NCBI GenBank assembly: GCA_003254905.1
Contig: QANU01083380.1
Span: 449,123 to 513,122 of the forward strand
DNA length: 64,000 bases
Origin: Nissolia schottii
Taxonomy: Eukaryota > Streptophyta > Magnoliopsida > Fabales > Fabaceae
Reading direction: 5' to 3'
Made by a program: the position numbers and the translations under genes. Each line of letters starts with the position of its first letter. Position 1 is the stretch's first letter. Shown piece by piece: positions 12,798 through 25,614 of this stretch. The notes beneath the pieces are model-generated. The model was not told the DNA's origin, searched no databases, and saw nothing but the letters and a program-made list of their open reading frames with translations.

Positions 12798-14076
12798 CAA
12801 GAAACAATTAATAGACTGAACTATCATGAATCATGAGCCTGCTTCGAAGTCTTGGAGGCAATGGTCATGAGTGCCATGATCCTCATTGAGTACAATAATT
12901 ACACACACATGCTTCCATCACCCTCACCTCCAACACCGTTATAGTTACTTCTTTGCTAGGCTCCTCATAGATTGATTGGTATGAACTTACCCAATGTAGA
13001 TATGTCCACAATTCCACATTGAAATGAAAAAAATAGAGGAAGTGCTCATTATGGATAGGAAAAGGTTATGGATGGAGCTACCAGAAATGTGAGCATATGA
13101 TTATTATTATTATTTTTTAACATTTAAAATTTTGTTTTTACTTCCGGTGAGTGATTCTTGAAATTGGGCCTACTAGTCTCATCTATAAGTTAGCACAAAT
13201 TTTTGAACCTTTTATATAATGAAGTATATAATGAAAATTTGCACCATTTAGATTTACTTAAAAATTTATTTTAATCATATTTTTAAGAGATTTAATTTAT
13301 ATTTATAAGGTGATTTTATTAAAATCCACACTTTCTTCCACATTTTTTTAGAAGTGAAACATTCTAAACTTTTTTTTTTGAAAAAGTGTGATATTTTATA
13401 TATTTTTTATTTATAAAAAAGTGCTTTTTTTAAAAGAAATCCTATTTTAATATTTGTTTATATATATATATATATACTTTTTTTAATAAGCTAATCCAAA
13501 AGGCCATAAATATTTTAATTTTTAACCATATATAGCCAACCCTTTTAGGTGAGCTAGCCAAATAAGCTTGGTCTTTTGTATATATAAAATTTATCTTAGA
13601 AATTATTATCCACAAGCTTGGTAGTTGAATTTTTTAGCATTGCTTTTAGTATCTAATTATGAAGTCTTCATTTTAAGAAGTGAACAACAGCAGTTTCTTT
13701 TCCTTGCATATGGTTTGGTAGTCATGGTGGTTTGACCTACTTGGTGTCAATTTTTTATTCTCATAACCAATTATTGTGATAATAATCTAAGTCTTTATGG
13801 ATGCTTCCATTCCATGTTCTAACAGAGGCCCTAATATAAGTAAGCAAAGAGAGCAGAACAACTTTGGACTCTGAATAAAATTGTCTACAATTATGATAAT
13901 TATGATTCTCATGACAGTTTGACTGTGTCATGAACTCTAAACTTTTCATCTAAGGGAGAATAACAAAGTATAACATTTTCCTCTTTTTGATGCTATGTGT
14001 AAACGGAGGAAGAAATCCAAAGACATGTAATGGTGATGTGTAAATAAAAGATCTTAATGGGGTGAAATGAAAACGG

Positions 14077-17000
14077 CTATTGTAATCTAAGCCAGTTGTC
14101 TCCGTTTATGTAGTCTATGCTAATGAAAGGCATAGCTTCCTCAGTGCTTAAAGCTTTTGACCATTCCACCCTACCAGCTCTATTTGATCCTTTTCCATAG
14201 CATTGATACTCCCCAAACATGGCAGTCCTGTAAAACCAGAAACTGGTTAGATTACACATTAAAGGTACTAGCGTGTTTGGTTTCTGTTCTCATGTCCTGT
14301 GTTTCTTGTTTTTTTAGAGTTTTGTGAACGAAAACAGGAAATGAAAACATAAAACAAGGTTTTTATTGTTTTAACAGTTTCATTCACAAAATCTCAAAAA
14401 TAAGAAACTGAAACCAAACATTTTTTCTTTTGTTTTCATTTCCCGTTTTCAATTTGTGTCCCGTTTTGTTCGGGATTTCATGGAGGAAACGACACAAAAA
14501 AAAATGGTTTCCTATCTTTTTATTCATACTTTTACCCTTTCATTCGCAAAATTTTAAAAAACAGAAAACATGTCGAAAAGGAAAAAAAAAAAAACCAGAA
14601 GGCCCTAATCTAGCATATAAGAGAGTTTAAGGAATAATACTCGCGTCTAGACGGAACACCCCAGTCACTCCATCCCATGAGGTCAATGATATCATCCATG
14701 TAACAATTGGAGTATACTGTTGTTGCATAGTCTCCCCAAGCTCTCCCAAGCAAGATGCTACCATTTCCTTTGACTGTGCAACCAACAAATGAAAACCCTG
14801 AATCCTCATCAGCTGAATCCCTGTGATGAGCTGCAATTGCTCCCCAATACTCAGCTACTGAGTATAGCATACACTCCTGCAGGTAACAACAAACACCAAC
14901 ATCAAAGTGTATGACAACATCAGACAACTTTTGAAGTAAGTGGGAAAATGATACTTTGCACAAGCTAAGTGATGAGCACTTGAAGAAATTCTTATCTGTG
15001 CTATTCGAGCGTCATGTTAGACGTGTTCCAGACCACACCAATAAATGACATTTCAGTTATAAGTGGCGGATCCTCTTGAGGTGGGGGCTGAAATGTCAAT
15101 TATTGTATGATTTTAAATATACCTAATATGACGCTTCATGATTATACGAGAATTTCTTTAATTCTCAAAACCTTGAGCTTTCCCCTCAAGCAAGAGTCTT
15201 TTGGACTTTAATGTGAACAATACAAATCTATTTATCATGTTCTGGCAATTCAATTCATTTTATTTGGAATGGGGCAGCATAGATCGAATTTCAGACCTTG
15301 TAGTCGAGTAAATCTTAAAATTCGTTTATGTAGTTGTTAGTATTAGTCAAGTTTGTTCTCAGATTATGGAAATAATCATACTAATTTATGAAGTAGCCTA
15401 AAGCCAGTTAAGTTAATCTTTTAACATCAGTCAAATTAGTTCCTCTCATGGATTAACTTACTGACTTTTGACAACTTCAGGGACTAATATGACTATTTAT
15501 AACCTAGGGACAAACTTGATTGACGTTGATTACCCTATGGACAAATTTAAAAGTTTACCGATCCCTTTATAATCATAAAAACTTTGATATAGGGATGCCA
15601 ATGAATATCCAATTGCATGGATATCTGTAGATATACCTAATGATGAATACTCGAATGCAGATAGTTTTTGTCCGTGGAGATGGATATGGGGACAAAAGTC
15701 CATTCGTGGATAAAAATGAGATGAGAATAGGAACATGCTACCCAATCCGATGGATACCCAAATTCAATGGGTAATTAAGTAATTTTATAGTTATTATATT
15801 TATTATATTACTTTTAATTATTTTTAATAAATAAAATAACAAAATACCAACAAAAAAAAAATTACACTTGAAATCTAATCATTTAAAAGATGTTGGAGAT
15901 GCTGATTTTAGGGTAGGAGTATTAGTACTTAAGTATTTGTACTAATAATAAGTTTATCTCTTTTTTATAGGTAATCGGTACTTAAGTTCAAACATGAAGA
16001 TTATGAAGTTTAACAATATCAGGAATACATTTGGTGTTTAATCTGTTGGATGTTTTCTTAAGAAATATTGGCTTTTATAATTGATGTTTTCTTAAGAAAT
16101 TTGTTGGGTGTTATATTATTGATGTTGTAAAAGAATTATGAAGTTTGAGGATTATAAAGACATTTTGAGGTTTAGTTGGTGAATTTTTCTTCTTTTTTTT
16201 TTTTGCTATTTTTTATTATTAAAAATAATATTTTTAGAATTTGTGGATATCTATGGAAATGTGGATATCCGGTGGATATGGGGATGATGAATAATTTCTA
16301 TCTGAAGTGGATGATTGGATTTAAGGGAACATTTTTACCCAAGGCAGATATTGGATATGGAGAGGGTATTACCCAAACCAAACCCGACCGATTACCATGA
16401 CTACTTATACTATGTTATGAAGTATTTCATGAGAAAGGGGGAAGATTCATAAAAGGTTGTGTGTTGTGTGTGGAGTTGAGGTTGTAACAAAGTATCATTA
16501 CTCTAGGGGGAAAAACAACTCAGAAGAGGAAAAGCAACAATTTAATTACATGGAAAAGTGATTTTGCTTGGCCAAATATGAAATCAACGGATCCTTGAAT
16601 GTAACTTCTGTAGAAATAATGGGTTCCAGTGTTATCTAGGAGGGTGTCCTGCTCCCCAACAAGCCTAACTCTGTAGAACACTGCTTTGTCACCATCTACC
16701 CTCAATGCCACTGCTTGACGTTTATTTGCATCTTTATCTACCAAATTCTGATAAACAGAACATCATAATGTTATAAATTAAACATGTTTCATCATTTTAA
16801 TTATATTGTAGGAGAAGCAAGCAAATATGAATTCTTCTATTAGTATTGTTATTTGTATTAATTTTGTTAGATATCATTCAGACATTTGAGGGATCGCGTA
16901 TTAATAATTGAGGATTCTAAATGAGTTACAATTTGTCTGTGAAAGGAATCATGTGTTACATAATTGGGGATTACATTTTTCTTACTAGTGAATATGGTTA

Positions 17001-19032
17001 AAAAAAAAAAAACTTCCATATATTATTAGCTACCAAGAAATCTATTATTGTTTTGTCTAAATGCATAAGAATCAATTCTAAACAATTCAGAAATGAAAAT
17101 GTAACACTTTCAAAACTCTAAAATTGATTATATGGGACTTCCTATATCGAGCCTAAGTCTATTATAAAGACTCAAATAACCTAATTATTAGTACTAAACT
17201 TTCTAATTGAAATCCAAACACAAAGTCCCGATTGCAGAATTGGACATATGCATATGGCCCAATAACTCAATCTTAGTGTTATTTGGTTTTCAAGTAGGAA
17301 CACTCAAAATTGATTCTGCGAGCCACTAAATGTGAAATTTTCTCACTTTTAGAGCTCCAAAATCAATTTTGGTTGTTCTTACCTAAAAATCAAACATGTT
17401 AAAATGCTAGCTTGAGAATGGACGATTGTCCAAGTTATTATGAAGGTTATCATGATCGTACTCTTAGTAACGCGGAACTTGAAAAATCAAGCTTATGGTA
17501 AAATGAAAAAATAATTGGTCAATTAGGTATAGCAACAAATTTGTTGCTAATAATTACCTCAATAGTGAGAGCAGTTGCACAGAAGAAATCAGATTCAATC
17601 CACACAGTTGCAGTGCTAACCGTGCCCATTTCTTGGCCATCTGAACCTTTGTCTGATGCCTTAGTGCTATTTGTGATAACAGGCAGTGCATTTGCAATGT
17701 CTGTCACATTTAGTGCATTGGCATTTGCTGTTACATTTTTTGCATTGCCATTGATTGTTATGTTAGGTTTTCCTATGAATGAAATAAACGGCTTGCTTAT
17801 TGGCACATGCACTCTTTCTCTGCAAAAATAAAAAAATTGTGTATGAAATTAAAATCATATCTTAATTATGCAAATATTGAAATCTAAATTGTGCATGAGA
17901 TGCAGGTTATTCTATACTTGCACCAAATATAGAAGTTCTCAAGTAAAAAAAAAAAGAAAAAAAGTTTCTTTTACTTGAAAAGATGAGTTTAAGGGCAAGT
18001 TTGAAATGAGGGTAAACATGAGGGAGAAATTTTCACGGATTAATTTTTATAAGTAATCTTTTACATAAACATAATTTATGATTTTTCCCTCCTCGTTTTT
18101 ATCTCGCATCATACCAAACACTACTTAAATTAGACACTTTAAGAGAATTTAAGATTTTAAATAATATTAGTGACCTTTAGATAATATTAACCCAACCATT
18201 CCACTACTTTTCATCTGATTACTATCATGATTTCTATCAAAAATCTATTTACATTTTTTTTGTTATCTAGCATTGTTGGTCACTCTAATGTTCAAAAAAT
18301 GGATTCGAATGAGAAAAATGAGAGAATGATAACTATTTGAGACAATTTTAAAACAACTATACTTATAAATGTGTGAAATTTATCATAGTAGAGCTTATAG
18401 TTGACTCTACACTTTTATAAATGTAGTTGTATCAAAATTGTTTCAAATAGTTGTTATCATAACATTACTATTCAAATAAAGGGACCCAATCAACAGTAAT
18501 TATTGTTGCATAGATGTTGATCCGATTCAAACTCCCATCATATATCATTATGTTTAAATAATTTGGTTTAACACCAAAAAGAAAAAGGTTTTCATGTGGG
18601 GAAGATCTAACAAGCAGAGAAAGCTGCTTGTAATTATGGTGACAATGACAAATGCTAAATCCTTGAGATTCATGTATAAAATCAAATCAAATAATTAGGT
18701 TGATGACATAATATATAACTCAAACAAACATACTATACTTAATTATATAAATATTACCTATAAGTTCCGGGATAGATATAAATCTTCACCCTCTCTGTGT
18801 TGTGCTCCTGAACCATGTCCACGGCCCCTTGAATAGTTGTTGAATCTCCATCACCACCTTGATCCACCACTATAAGTCTGCCACCAAAATTTTGTGAGAA
18901 GCTATGCTCTTCAACAATGAAGTCATCCCAAGTAATGTAATTTCTAGCACCACCATAATCATCATCACCTTGTACCAACAACAAAGGAAAAACCAAAATC
19001 AAAACCAAAACTTCAAAAAGGGATAGCCTCAT
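14077..19032 (-). CDS. QRT1-like: QRT1-like pectin methylesterase, copy 2
   Basis: This is the tandem paralogue of the 6.7-9.7 kb gene. Exons: 19032-18758, 17819-17558, 16747-16550, 14876-14641, 14227-14077, giving 373 residues. Intron positions and phases equal copy 1; exon 4 has the same length (236 bases). Residues 1-22 are a signal peptide and there is no PRO domain. Gln190 (QAVALR), Asp213 (QDTLL), Asp234 (DFIFG) and Arg290 (LGRAWG) are present, so it should be active. It differs from copy 1 by a small Asn/Ala-rich insertion after the FISFIGK block, built from a 27-base repeat (17684-17752) that adds N-glycosylation sequons. Introns 2, 3 and 4 are swollen by MITEs and a larger TIR element. 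Ends ...NWLRLQ rather than QWLRL. Confidence 0.9.
14268..14425. repeat. Tourist-like MITE in pectinesterase 2 intron 4
   Basis: GTGTTTGGTTTCTGTTCTC at the left pairs with GAAACTGAAACCAAACAT at the right. Inner TTTTTTAGAGTTTTGTGAA pairs with TTCACAAAATCTCAAAAAT. The GTTTGGTTTC end is typical of Tourist-type MITEs. The following 180 bases to 14610 look like a related, more degraded copy. Confidence 0.65.
15325..15570. repeat. Inverted-repeat MITE in pectinesterase 2 intron 3
   Basis: TCAAGTTTGTTCTCAGATTA at the left pairs with AACCTAGGGACAAACTTGAT at the right, with AATAATCATACTAATTTATG as inner arm. Same family as the element at 7095-7300. Confidence 0.65.
15590..16395. mobile_element. hAT-like non-autonomous element in pectinesterase 2 intron 3
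   Basis: About 0.8 kb. The left end TAGGGATGCCAATGAATATC and the reverse complement of the right end, TAGTCATGGTAATCGG, share the TAGnnATGnnAAT pattern of plant hAT TIRs. The subterminal parts are mutually inverted: GGATATCTGTAGATAT and GGATACCCA near the left, GGATATCTATGGAAATGTGG and GGATATCCGGTGG near the right. No transposase is seen. A clean 8-bp target duplication could not be found. Confidence 0.55.
17275..17400. repeat. Small palindromic MITE in pectinesterase 2 intron 2
   Basis: TTTGGTTTTCAAGTAGGAAC and AAAATTGATTCT on the left pair with AAAATCAATTTTGGTTGTTC and TTACCTAAAAATCAAACATG on the right. About 125 bases; no coding content. Confidence 0.7.
17684..17752 (-). repeat. 27-bp coding minisatellite in pectinesterase 2 exon 2
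   Basis: Units 17726-17752 and 17699-17725 are full 27-base repeats; 17684-17698 is a partial third. Each full unit encodes nine residues of the form N-x-N-A-x-N-V-T-x. The array, with flanking residues, carries the sequons NIT, NVT, NVT and NST. Copy 1 of the gene has a short Gly/Ala stretch here instead and none of these sequons. The length is a multiple of three, so the frame is kept. Confidence 0.9.
18325..18470. repeat. Palindromic MITE in pectinesterase 2 intron 1
   Basis: GATAACTATTTGAGACAATTTT pairs with the sequence ending CAATTGTTTC-like arms at 18440-18465; ACTTATAAATGTGTG pairs with CACTTTTATAAATGTAG. The core, with TATCATAGTAGAGC, is shared with the element at about 51525-51670. 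Confidence 0.65.
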
Positions 19033-21400
19033 TTGAGAGTTTAATCTACCCTCTTAGATATAAGTGAATATATAATGCTATAAAGGAAAGTAAGAAGAAT
19101 ATGAATCAATATATACACACACACAAGTGAGTGTTCCAACCTTTGAATTTCATGAAGCTGAAAGAGGAATAGTTAGTTATAGTACTCAACGAATGGAAAT
19201 GTCAAAAGATTCGAGTTTAATTGGAGGAGATGGAAGTTTAATTAAGCAGGAAATAATAATTAAATGAAGATCCGTACTAAATTAATGGAAAACAGAAGGG
19301 AGTGAAATTGTTAAAAAAGTAGAAATTGGAACTTTGCAACTAGAAGAGCGGCTGTAGCTTCATGTGGCTAAGGTAGGCATTAATTGAATGCAACGAATAG
19401 TCCCCTAGCTAATTATTTTTTTACTTTTGTCATAAATGGTTGAAACTATTGATAAGGAAATTACTCATATTTCAAAAAGATATAAGTTTGATTTTTACTG
19501 GTGATATGAGGGTTACTTTAGTAGATGATTTGTAATTATCTCTGTAAGTACTTCTCTGGTATGTATCCCCAACCCTGGAAGTTTATAGGGTTACTGGTTG
19601 CCATTTGGAAGTATGTATATAATGGTAATTTAAAAGCCAATAAACCAAAGGTAGAATAAGAAGACTGACTTTGTATTTGGAAATTATTGAAGACTATTTA
19701 CGTTATGATTGTAAATAGGAAAGAATAATATATATATATATATATATATATAAGGNTTACACGTACACTGTTACAAATGATTAAATAATTTCAATTAGGC
19801 ATGGAGTTTAATTTTATGCACAATTAGGATAAAAGAGGGTTATATTATCATCTAATTATGTATTGGTACATTAATAAAAGTAATTTTTGTTTAAAATAGA
19901 TAATGTGAGAATCAATCATTTTTACTAATGTATTAGTACATAAATAGGAGTAATTTAAAGAAGTAGTGTTTGATTTTTATTGACCAACATATAATTTGTC
20001 CAAATAAAAAATATATCTATCTTTTAAAAAAAAGAAAAGAAAATAATAGTGTAAAACTCGGGAATACATTAATTTCCAGTTCACAATTAAAGTTGTGTGA
20101 TCCTACCAATTGGTTTACATTATTACATTAACATTATATAATACACACATAGTAGCACGAGAGAATTGAAACCAAGTTTTAAGAGAGCAATGATATGTGG
20201 TTAAGTGAGATGGATGAGGGTGAAATTAACACAAGAATAAATGGGCCGTTCTTTGAGTTTGACAGTTACAATATGTGTGCACCTAAGGAATAACTAATGG
20301 TGCGTTACTGATCTGAACTCTATTTATTCGTTCATCCATATAACAACCAGTAACCCCGAGGTGTGGTGTGTTGAAAGCTCACGTTATCTCTTAATCACGT
20401 GGTTAAGAGTTTGATCCTTATTAATAAGAATGAAAAAATATTTTATAATTAACTGTTTATCACTTTGTGTGAACTCGATTAATGTGAGGGGATTAGTTGC
20501 GGCAACTACACCGAGGGTGCATAAAAAATTATAATAGCCAGTGGCCATTTAACCAAAGGCAATCAATACAACTGCACTGTATCACCACCCACGATGATAT
20601 CTTTCAAAATCATTCATGGAGTTCACCTTCTTTTACACTACCTTGTTTCCCACCTCCCTTACAGACAGCCACAAGTTAATTGATTAGACCCCTTTCACAT
20701 AATTAAATTAAGCTGGCTTACTTATTTTGGAAATGGCCAGAAGACACATCTTGATCATATACAGCTCATGACTTTCTAACTAGGAGTTAAAATAAGCACA
20801 TATGCACCGAAACTTCCTACATTGGTGTGAAGTGACAAAATCGTGTATACAAAAAAAATGTGAATTTATCAATTGAATTTACCAATCAAACTCTTATCAT
20901 ATTCACCTATAAATTAGTTGAACTTATCAATGGTTTAAACATATAGATATTTGTTGGTTTAATTTAGACAACATCACTCTTAAAATTGGATGTGCTTAAC
21001 ATCTCGACCCATTAAATGCGATTCTAAAAAATTATAAAAAAATAGTGACGCTCTTATTAACAACTATAGTTTTTTTTGACATAATAGTAAGCATTTAATC
21101 TAACAATATATATCCTCTTTTTTCTTCATTTATTCTCAGTTATTAATACATAGGTTCCAAGTGTTTAAGTAATATCCCCAAAAACTTTGTACACATGACA
21201 CTAATGTCTTTTTTAGGTGAGAATCTATCACCTACACCACTATACCACACATCATGGTTGTCTTTTTTCTTTTATATATAATTATATGGTGAGTGGTAAG
21301 TTTAATTTTTTTGTCAATAGCCAAAATGTTATTGAGATTTTGTTTTTGTTTGGAATGTTATTGAGCTGGACAAATGAAAAATAAAAATAACAATTGAAGT
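19033..21400. other. Intergenic region upstream of pectinesterase 2
   Basis: No gene is supported. The region has the pectinesterase 2 upstream sequence, a (TA)n run at about 19727-19752 ending beside an unknown base at 19756, a SINE at 20350-20520, and AT-rich sequence. The next gene, on the plus strand, is divergent. Confidence 0.6.
20350..20520 (+). mobile_element. tRNA-derived SINE
   Basis: The block contains GGTGTGGTGTGTTGAAAGCTC (A-box-like, degraded) followed by TTATCTCTTAATCACGTGGT and GGTTAAGAGTTTGATCC, a good match to a pol III B box (GGTTCGAnnCC). The downstream part is AT-rich, with CGGCAACTACACCGAGG near the 3' end. The same head, also decayed, is seen at about 28940-29010 and 33940-34010. 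It is not a functional tRNA because the acceptor stem cannot form. Confidence 0.55.
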
Positions 21401-21510
21401 TGGGCCATATCAGTGTGGACCTTGATTGACCATATTAGAGTAACAACTCAACCATCAGCCCACTTGAAGCCCAATACTTATGGGCCTTATACAGTGACAC
21501 CTTCGGCCCA
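21401..21510 (+). promoter_or_regulatory. Cluster of TGGGCY (site II) motifs before plastid rps10
   Basis: Five TGGGCC/TGGGCT words, counting both strands, lie at 21401-21406, 21457-21462, 21468-21473, 21481-21486 and 21505-21510, 130-240 bases before the ATG. TGGGCY elements bind TCP factors and are typical of promoters of ribosomal-protein and organelle-protein genes, which fits the gene downstream. No such density is seen elsewhere in the window. Confidence 0.6.
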
Positions 21511-21640
21511 AAACAAAACCTTTTTTTTATAAAAAAATAAAATAAAAATAATTTTAAAAACGAAATGGATAAATTTCTGGAGAGTGCTGCAGAGCAATAA
21601 GCCATTAACGTTACCTACTTTCAATTTCAAAGCTTTTTAA

Positions 21641-23412
21641 ATGGCGACGGTTTCTTCTCTCTCCGCTGCACTCGTTCCTCCTATTTGTCTCTCGGGCTCT
21701 TCTTCCTCTTCCTTGCTCCGTTCCAACCCGAAGTTCGCGTCTTCGTGCTTTCCGTTCGGTAACACCTTGAAGCTCAGAAGCCCGAAACCTCTGCACTCTT
21801 CAACTAGGGTTTGTGCTGCGCCCGAAGTTTTGGATTCGCCGGAACCCTCGGAAGTGGATGATGAATCTGACTCCACCAGCTTTCAGGTTTGTGCATTTCG
21901 TTTAATTTCCTTTTCTTCTTATTTATGAGCTGTTTTAATTGCAGCATAGATTATTGTTTGATAATCGATGTTAATTAGGTTTGCATGGTTTAAGCTTTGT
22001 GGAGGGTGAACGTGAAGGAAAAAAATGAAAATTATTGCAATTTTTTCTTTCAGCTTTATGAAGTGTAATGTGTGTGTTGTTTCTCGGAAACTTCAATATT
22101 CGTCTGATTTTGCTTGGTCTTTGATTTCCTTGTGTCTTGTGAATTTAGAAATCATTAGTTGCGAAAACTTAAATCCCCGCAGAAGCTTCAGAAAATAAAT
22201 GGAACATCTCGCAATTGCAAAAGATAACGCTACTAAGTATTTTTTTTTTCACCTACTTCTCCTGCATGAAGTTAGTAGATTTGTTGGTTTGTTTGTGTTG
22301 GTGTTTTAGGTTGGAGACTTGGAGAGTCGAAACACTTCGTCAATTAGCATCGGTGCGGATGCAGATACGGTATGTTCATCAACTTCTTATATCCTGTTCC
22401 TGTTTCGTATTTGTTTTCTTTACCAGTTTCGCTCTATCTCACACACAAATGGTGCCATATACTTGTCCAAATGGGTCTGGCTTGAGAAAATAGTCAGGCT
22501 GGGCTACACATTCATTGTGTGTGTTTGGAAAGATATTCTACAATTTATTGTATCAAAGTATGTGATTCTTTGGTCCACTGCTTGCTAAAAACTATAACAT
22601 GGTTCAGACCAGGATAAGTCCACTTCAAAAACCTACTTTAGTTTTGGGTTTATCGGATGACTTCATTTATAGAAGAAAAATGCTTGGGAGACCTATTTTG
22701 TCCCTAGAAATGCCAAGTGTCATTCATAAGAGTGGGTATGTTTATTTGTTTGGTCTCTCAAACATTACTCTTTATAGAATCTGAACTTATAAGGGGGTTG
22801 TGGTGCAGGTCCTTCGACAGGAATTTAATATGATCAAAATTAAAATCTCAAGTTGAAAAAGAAACACTAGAATGTATTATCTAGATATGCTTTAGTTAAT
22901 GCTATTATGAATTTCATGTTGTCTTGTAGTTGAAATTGTCCAGGAGAAACCAAAGGGGTTGAGAATGAATTTCAGTCATTGCTTGCTTATGTCTTACAAG
23001 AAATTCGAATACCTATTCAAGATATGTCTATCAATTTCTGTGTATTCTCATAAAATTTAGTTAATCTGATAATTGTCCCTTTTTTTATTCCCATTCTCAG
23101 ATGGCACCGAAACAAAAAATTAGAATCAAACTTAGGTCTTACTGGGTACCACTGATTGAGGATTCCTGCAAGCAGATACTGGATGCAGCTAGGAATACAA
23201 ATGCAAAAACCATGGGTCCTGTACCATTGCCAACTAAGAAGCGAATTTATTGTGTTCTTAAATCCCCACATGTACATAAGGATGCTCGGTTCCATTTTGA
23301 GATCAGAACACATCAGCGTCTCATTGATATCCTATATCCTACTGCACAAACAATAGATTCTCTGATGCAACTTGATCTTCCTGCTGGTGTTGATGTAGAG
23401 GTCAAGCTCTAA
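21641..23412 (+). CDS. RPS10: 30S ribosomal protein S10, plastid
   Basis: S10 is part of the head of the small ribosomal subunit in the chloroplast. Exons 21641-21886, 22310-22369 and 23101-23412 give 205 residues, all in phase 0. Residues 1 to about 55 are Ser-rich and low in acidic residues, a plastid transit peptide. An acidic linker (about 63-102) follows, and the S10 domain starts at KIRIKLRSYW, with the conserved GPVPLPTKKR loop and FEIRTHQRLIDI near the C terminus; it ends LPAGVDVEVKL. The last exon alone encodes the whole bacterial-like domain, and the first two encode the targeting part. The ATG at 21641 opens the transit peptide. Site II motifs stand upstream. Confidence 0.95.
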
Positions 23413-25614
23413 GGATATCAACCTTTTCAGGTTCTTAAACCGTATTGAAACTGAGTGAGCTTCAACTTGCTGAATAGTCAAGAATTATAGATCATTAACA
23501 GATATCATACATTTCACTGTAAATAACATCATCATTTTATGCCCTTCAGTCCCAACAAGGTTTTCAAAAGGCACTTGCGTGGTGTTGATTCTGTTTCTGA
23601 TATTACAATTTTTTTTATTGGAAATTGTATTCATGATGTTATTTGATTGGTTATTTGGTATTGTGGGCATTTTTAAAAAAAAAGGAAAGAAAATTCAACT
23701 CTTTAACTACCATCTGAACATACCCATGCTCCATGATATCACGAATTAACATGATCTATATTTGTGTTTTCTCTTGCCAATGCTGATTTCTTTTCCAGTT
23801 TTTGGCATTATTGATGTTCCTTTGATGTCATTTATATTATCCTTTCAAGGAATAAAATTCTGTTGTTGGAACAAGCATCTGGTGGAGGACACTTCCAAAT
23901 CATTGCTGGGACAAGTTTGTTGAACAGTCACCTGATTTTCCAAGGTTGATGAACAATTACACCTTTACTGTTAGTCATCTGCTTTAAGGTTGATTCTTCC
24001 CTTGATAGCCTTGTTGAATTGTATGCAATTGGCCAAGACACGCATCAACTGTAATTTGTAATGAAAAGAGTGCTGGAATATTGAACTTTGTCAGGTTACT
24101 TCATCCTGTAGTCACCATTATCAATTTATTTGTTGATATTTTTATTCAACCGAGGTGTAACATTAACCATATATGGTGCGTTGCTTGTGAAACGAATGAC
24201 ATTAATAGTAGCGGCCTATAGTAGTGGCCTATGCTAGTTCTACTTTATGGATGCCAGAACCTTTGATCAAATTGCTTGCTAAATTACAACTCGAAGTCAG
24301 ATATTTTTGGCCTTTGTAAGCGGGTATCATAAATTAATAAATAAGAAGTATCACAAGTAGACAAAATATTATTCGTTTATCATAATTGCTCGACAAGAAA
24401 ACATTACACCTGTGGCATTAAAAAATGACAAGATAATGAAGACATGAGATTAATTCGAAAGAAAAAGTAGGCATTAATCTACCACAATGTCAAATACGCA
24501 CCCTAGTGAGTTTAGGTGCGTACTGGATCAGCATCTTCAATAATGCAAAAGCGGGCTTCCTTAGAAAGGTAAGAAATGCCGCTAAACAAAGAGGGTTGAT
24601 TAAGAAATTTAAAGTACAAAGATTTAGATATTTTTGATGCATTAAATACATCGAAGACTTATAAAAACTTATTTTCAATAAATAAAATTCTACCTTAAAC
24701 TGTTGGTAATGATTTATGAGAAATGTTTCTAAGAAAAATATCATTAAAAGGAATAATGTATGTTTGAGTTTAATTTTAATGTATTAACATTCTAAATAAT
24801 CTTTATATGCCCAATTAAATAAATAGTTGATGTCATAGTTAATTATATTTACATTCATTGTATTCAAATTGTAATTATAGTTAACTTTCAAAACTATTTT
24901 ACATGCATGAGAGTATTCATCTAACTATACATTACCCATATATATAATTAGATGAATGTGTAAAGTTCATTGTATTTAAATTGTAATTATAGTTAACTTT
25001 TAATACTATTTTACATGCATTGCATGAGAGTATTAATCTAACTATTCGTTATTGTATATAATTAGATGAATGTATAAAATTATACATCCATTGTATTCAA
25101 ATTGTAATTACAGTTAATTTTCAATACTATTTTACATGCATTGCATCCTGACCCCTATATGTATGGAGGAATTTCTATGGATTTTTATGTCGGTGATGTC
25201 ACGGGTTACATAGGAATTGGGTTAGTCAAAGGGTTAAAGTAAATCTTTTACTAATTAAATAATGTTATGAATAAACCGAAAAATGTTACTTGTATTTATA
25301 AAAATGTTATTTAATATTTTTTAAAATATTATTTAAGAAATTAAGTGTAAAAATATTCTATTAAAAAATAAGTTTTTTAATTTTTTAATATATTAAAAAT
25401 TATAAAAACTTATAAAATTTATAATTTTTTTTAAACCAAATCCTTAAAATATTAGTTAACAAAACTGTATATTTATACGTGATATATTGTGTTAAAATAC
25501 TTATAATTATTATTCTATAAGACTATTTTAAAATATAAATCTTATTAAAATATTATTCATTAATAATTATGGGCATCAGCGTGCTTCTCATCCATGAACG
25601 AATAACCTTATGTT
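23413..25614. other. Intergenic region between rps10 and serine acetyltransferase
   Basis: The first 700 bases are the 3' flank of rps10, without a visible gene. After 24300 the DNA becomes AT-rich. A tandem repeat lies at 24850-25145 (listed). No open frame has a recognisable domain. Confidence 0.6.
24850..25145. repeat. ~115-bp tandem repeat, about 2.5 units
   Basis: Three successive copies of CATTGTATT(C/T)AAATTGTAAT followed by AGTTAA and CTATTTTACATGCAT begin near 24856, 24970 and 25090. The first two continue through GAGAGTATT.ATCTAACTAT and ATAATTAGATGAATGT. The third stops after ATGCATTGCATCC. Units differ by scattered changes. Confidence 0.85.

Larger units (their letters stand above)
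9652..14076. other. Intergenic region between the two pectinesterases
   Basis: No gene is supported. The first 600 bases are the upstream region of pectinesterase copy 1. The rest is AT-rich and carries at least four MITE-like inverted repeats (listed separately at 11.5-12.8 kb) plus A/T homopolymers and a short (TA)n at about 13460. Open frames here, for example around 10.0-10.6 kb, have low-complexity or promoter-like sequence and no recognisable domain. Confidence 0.6.
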
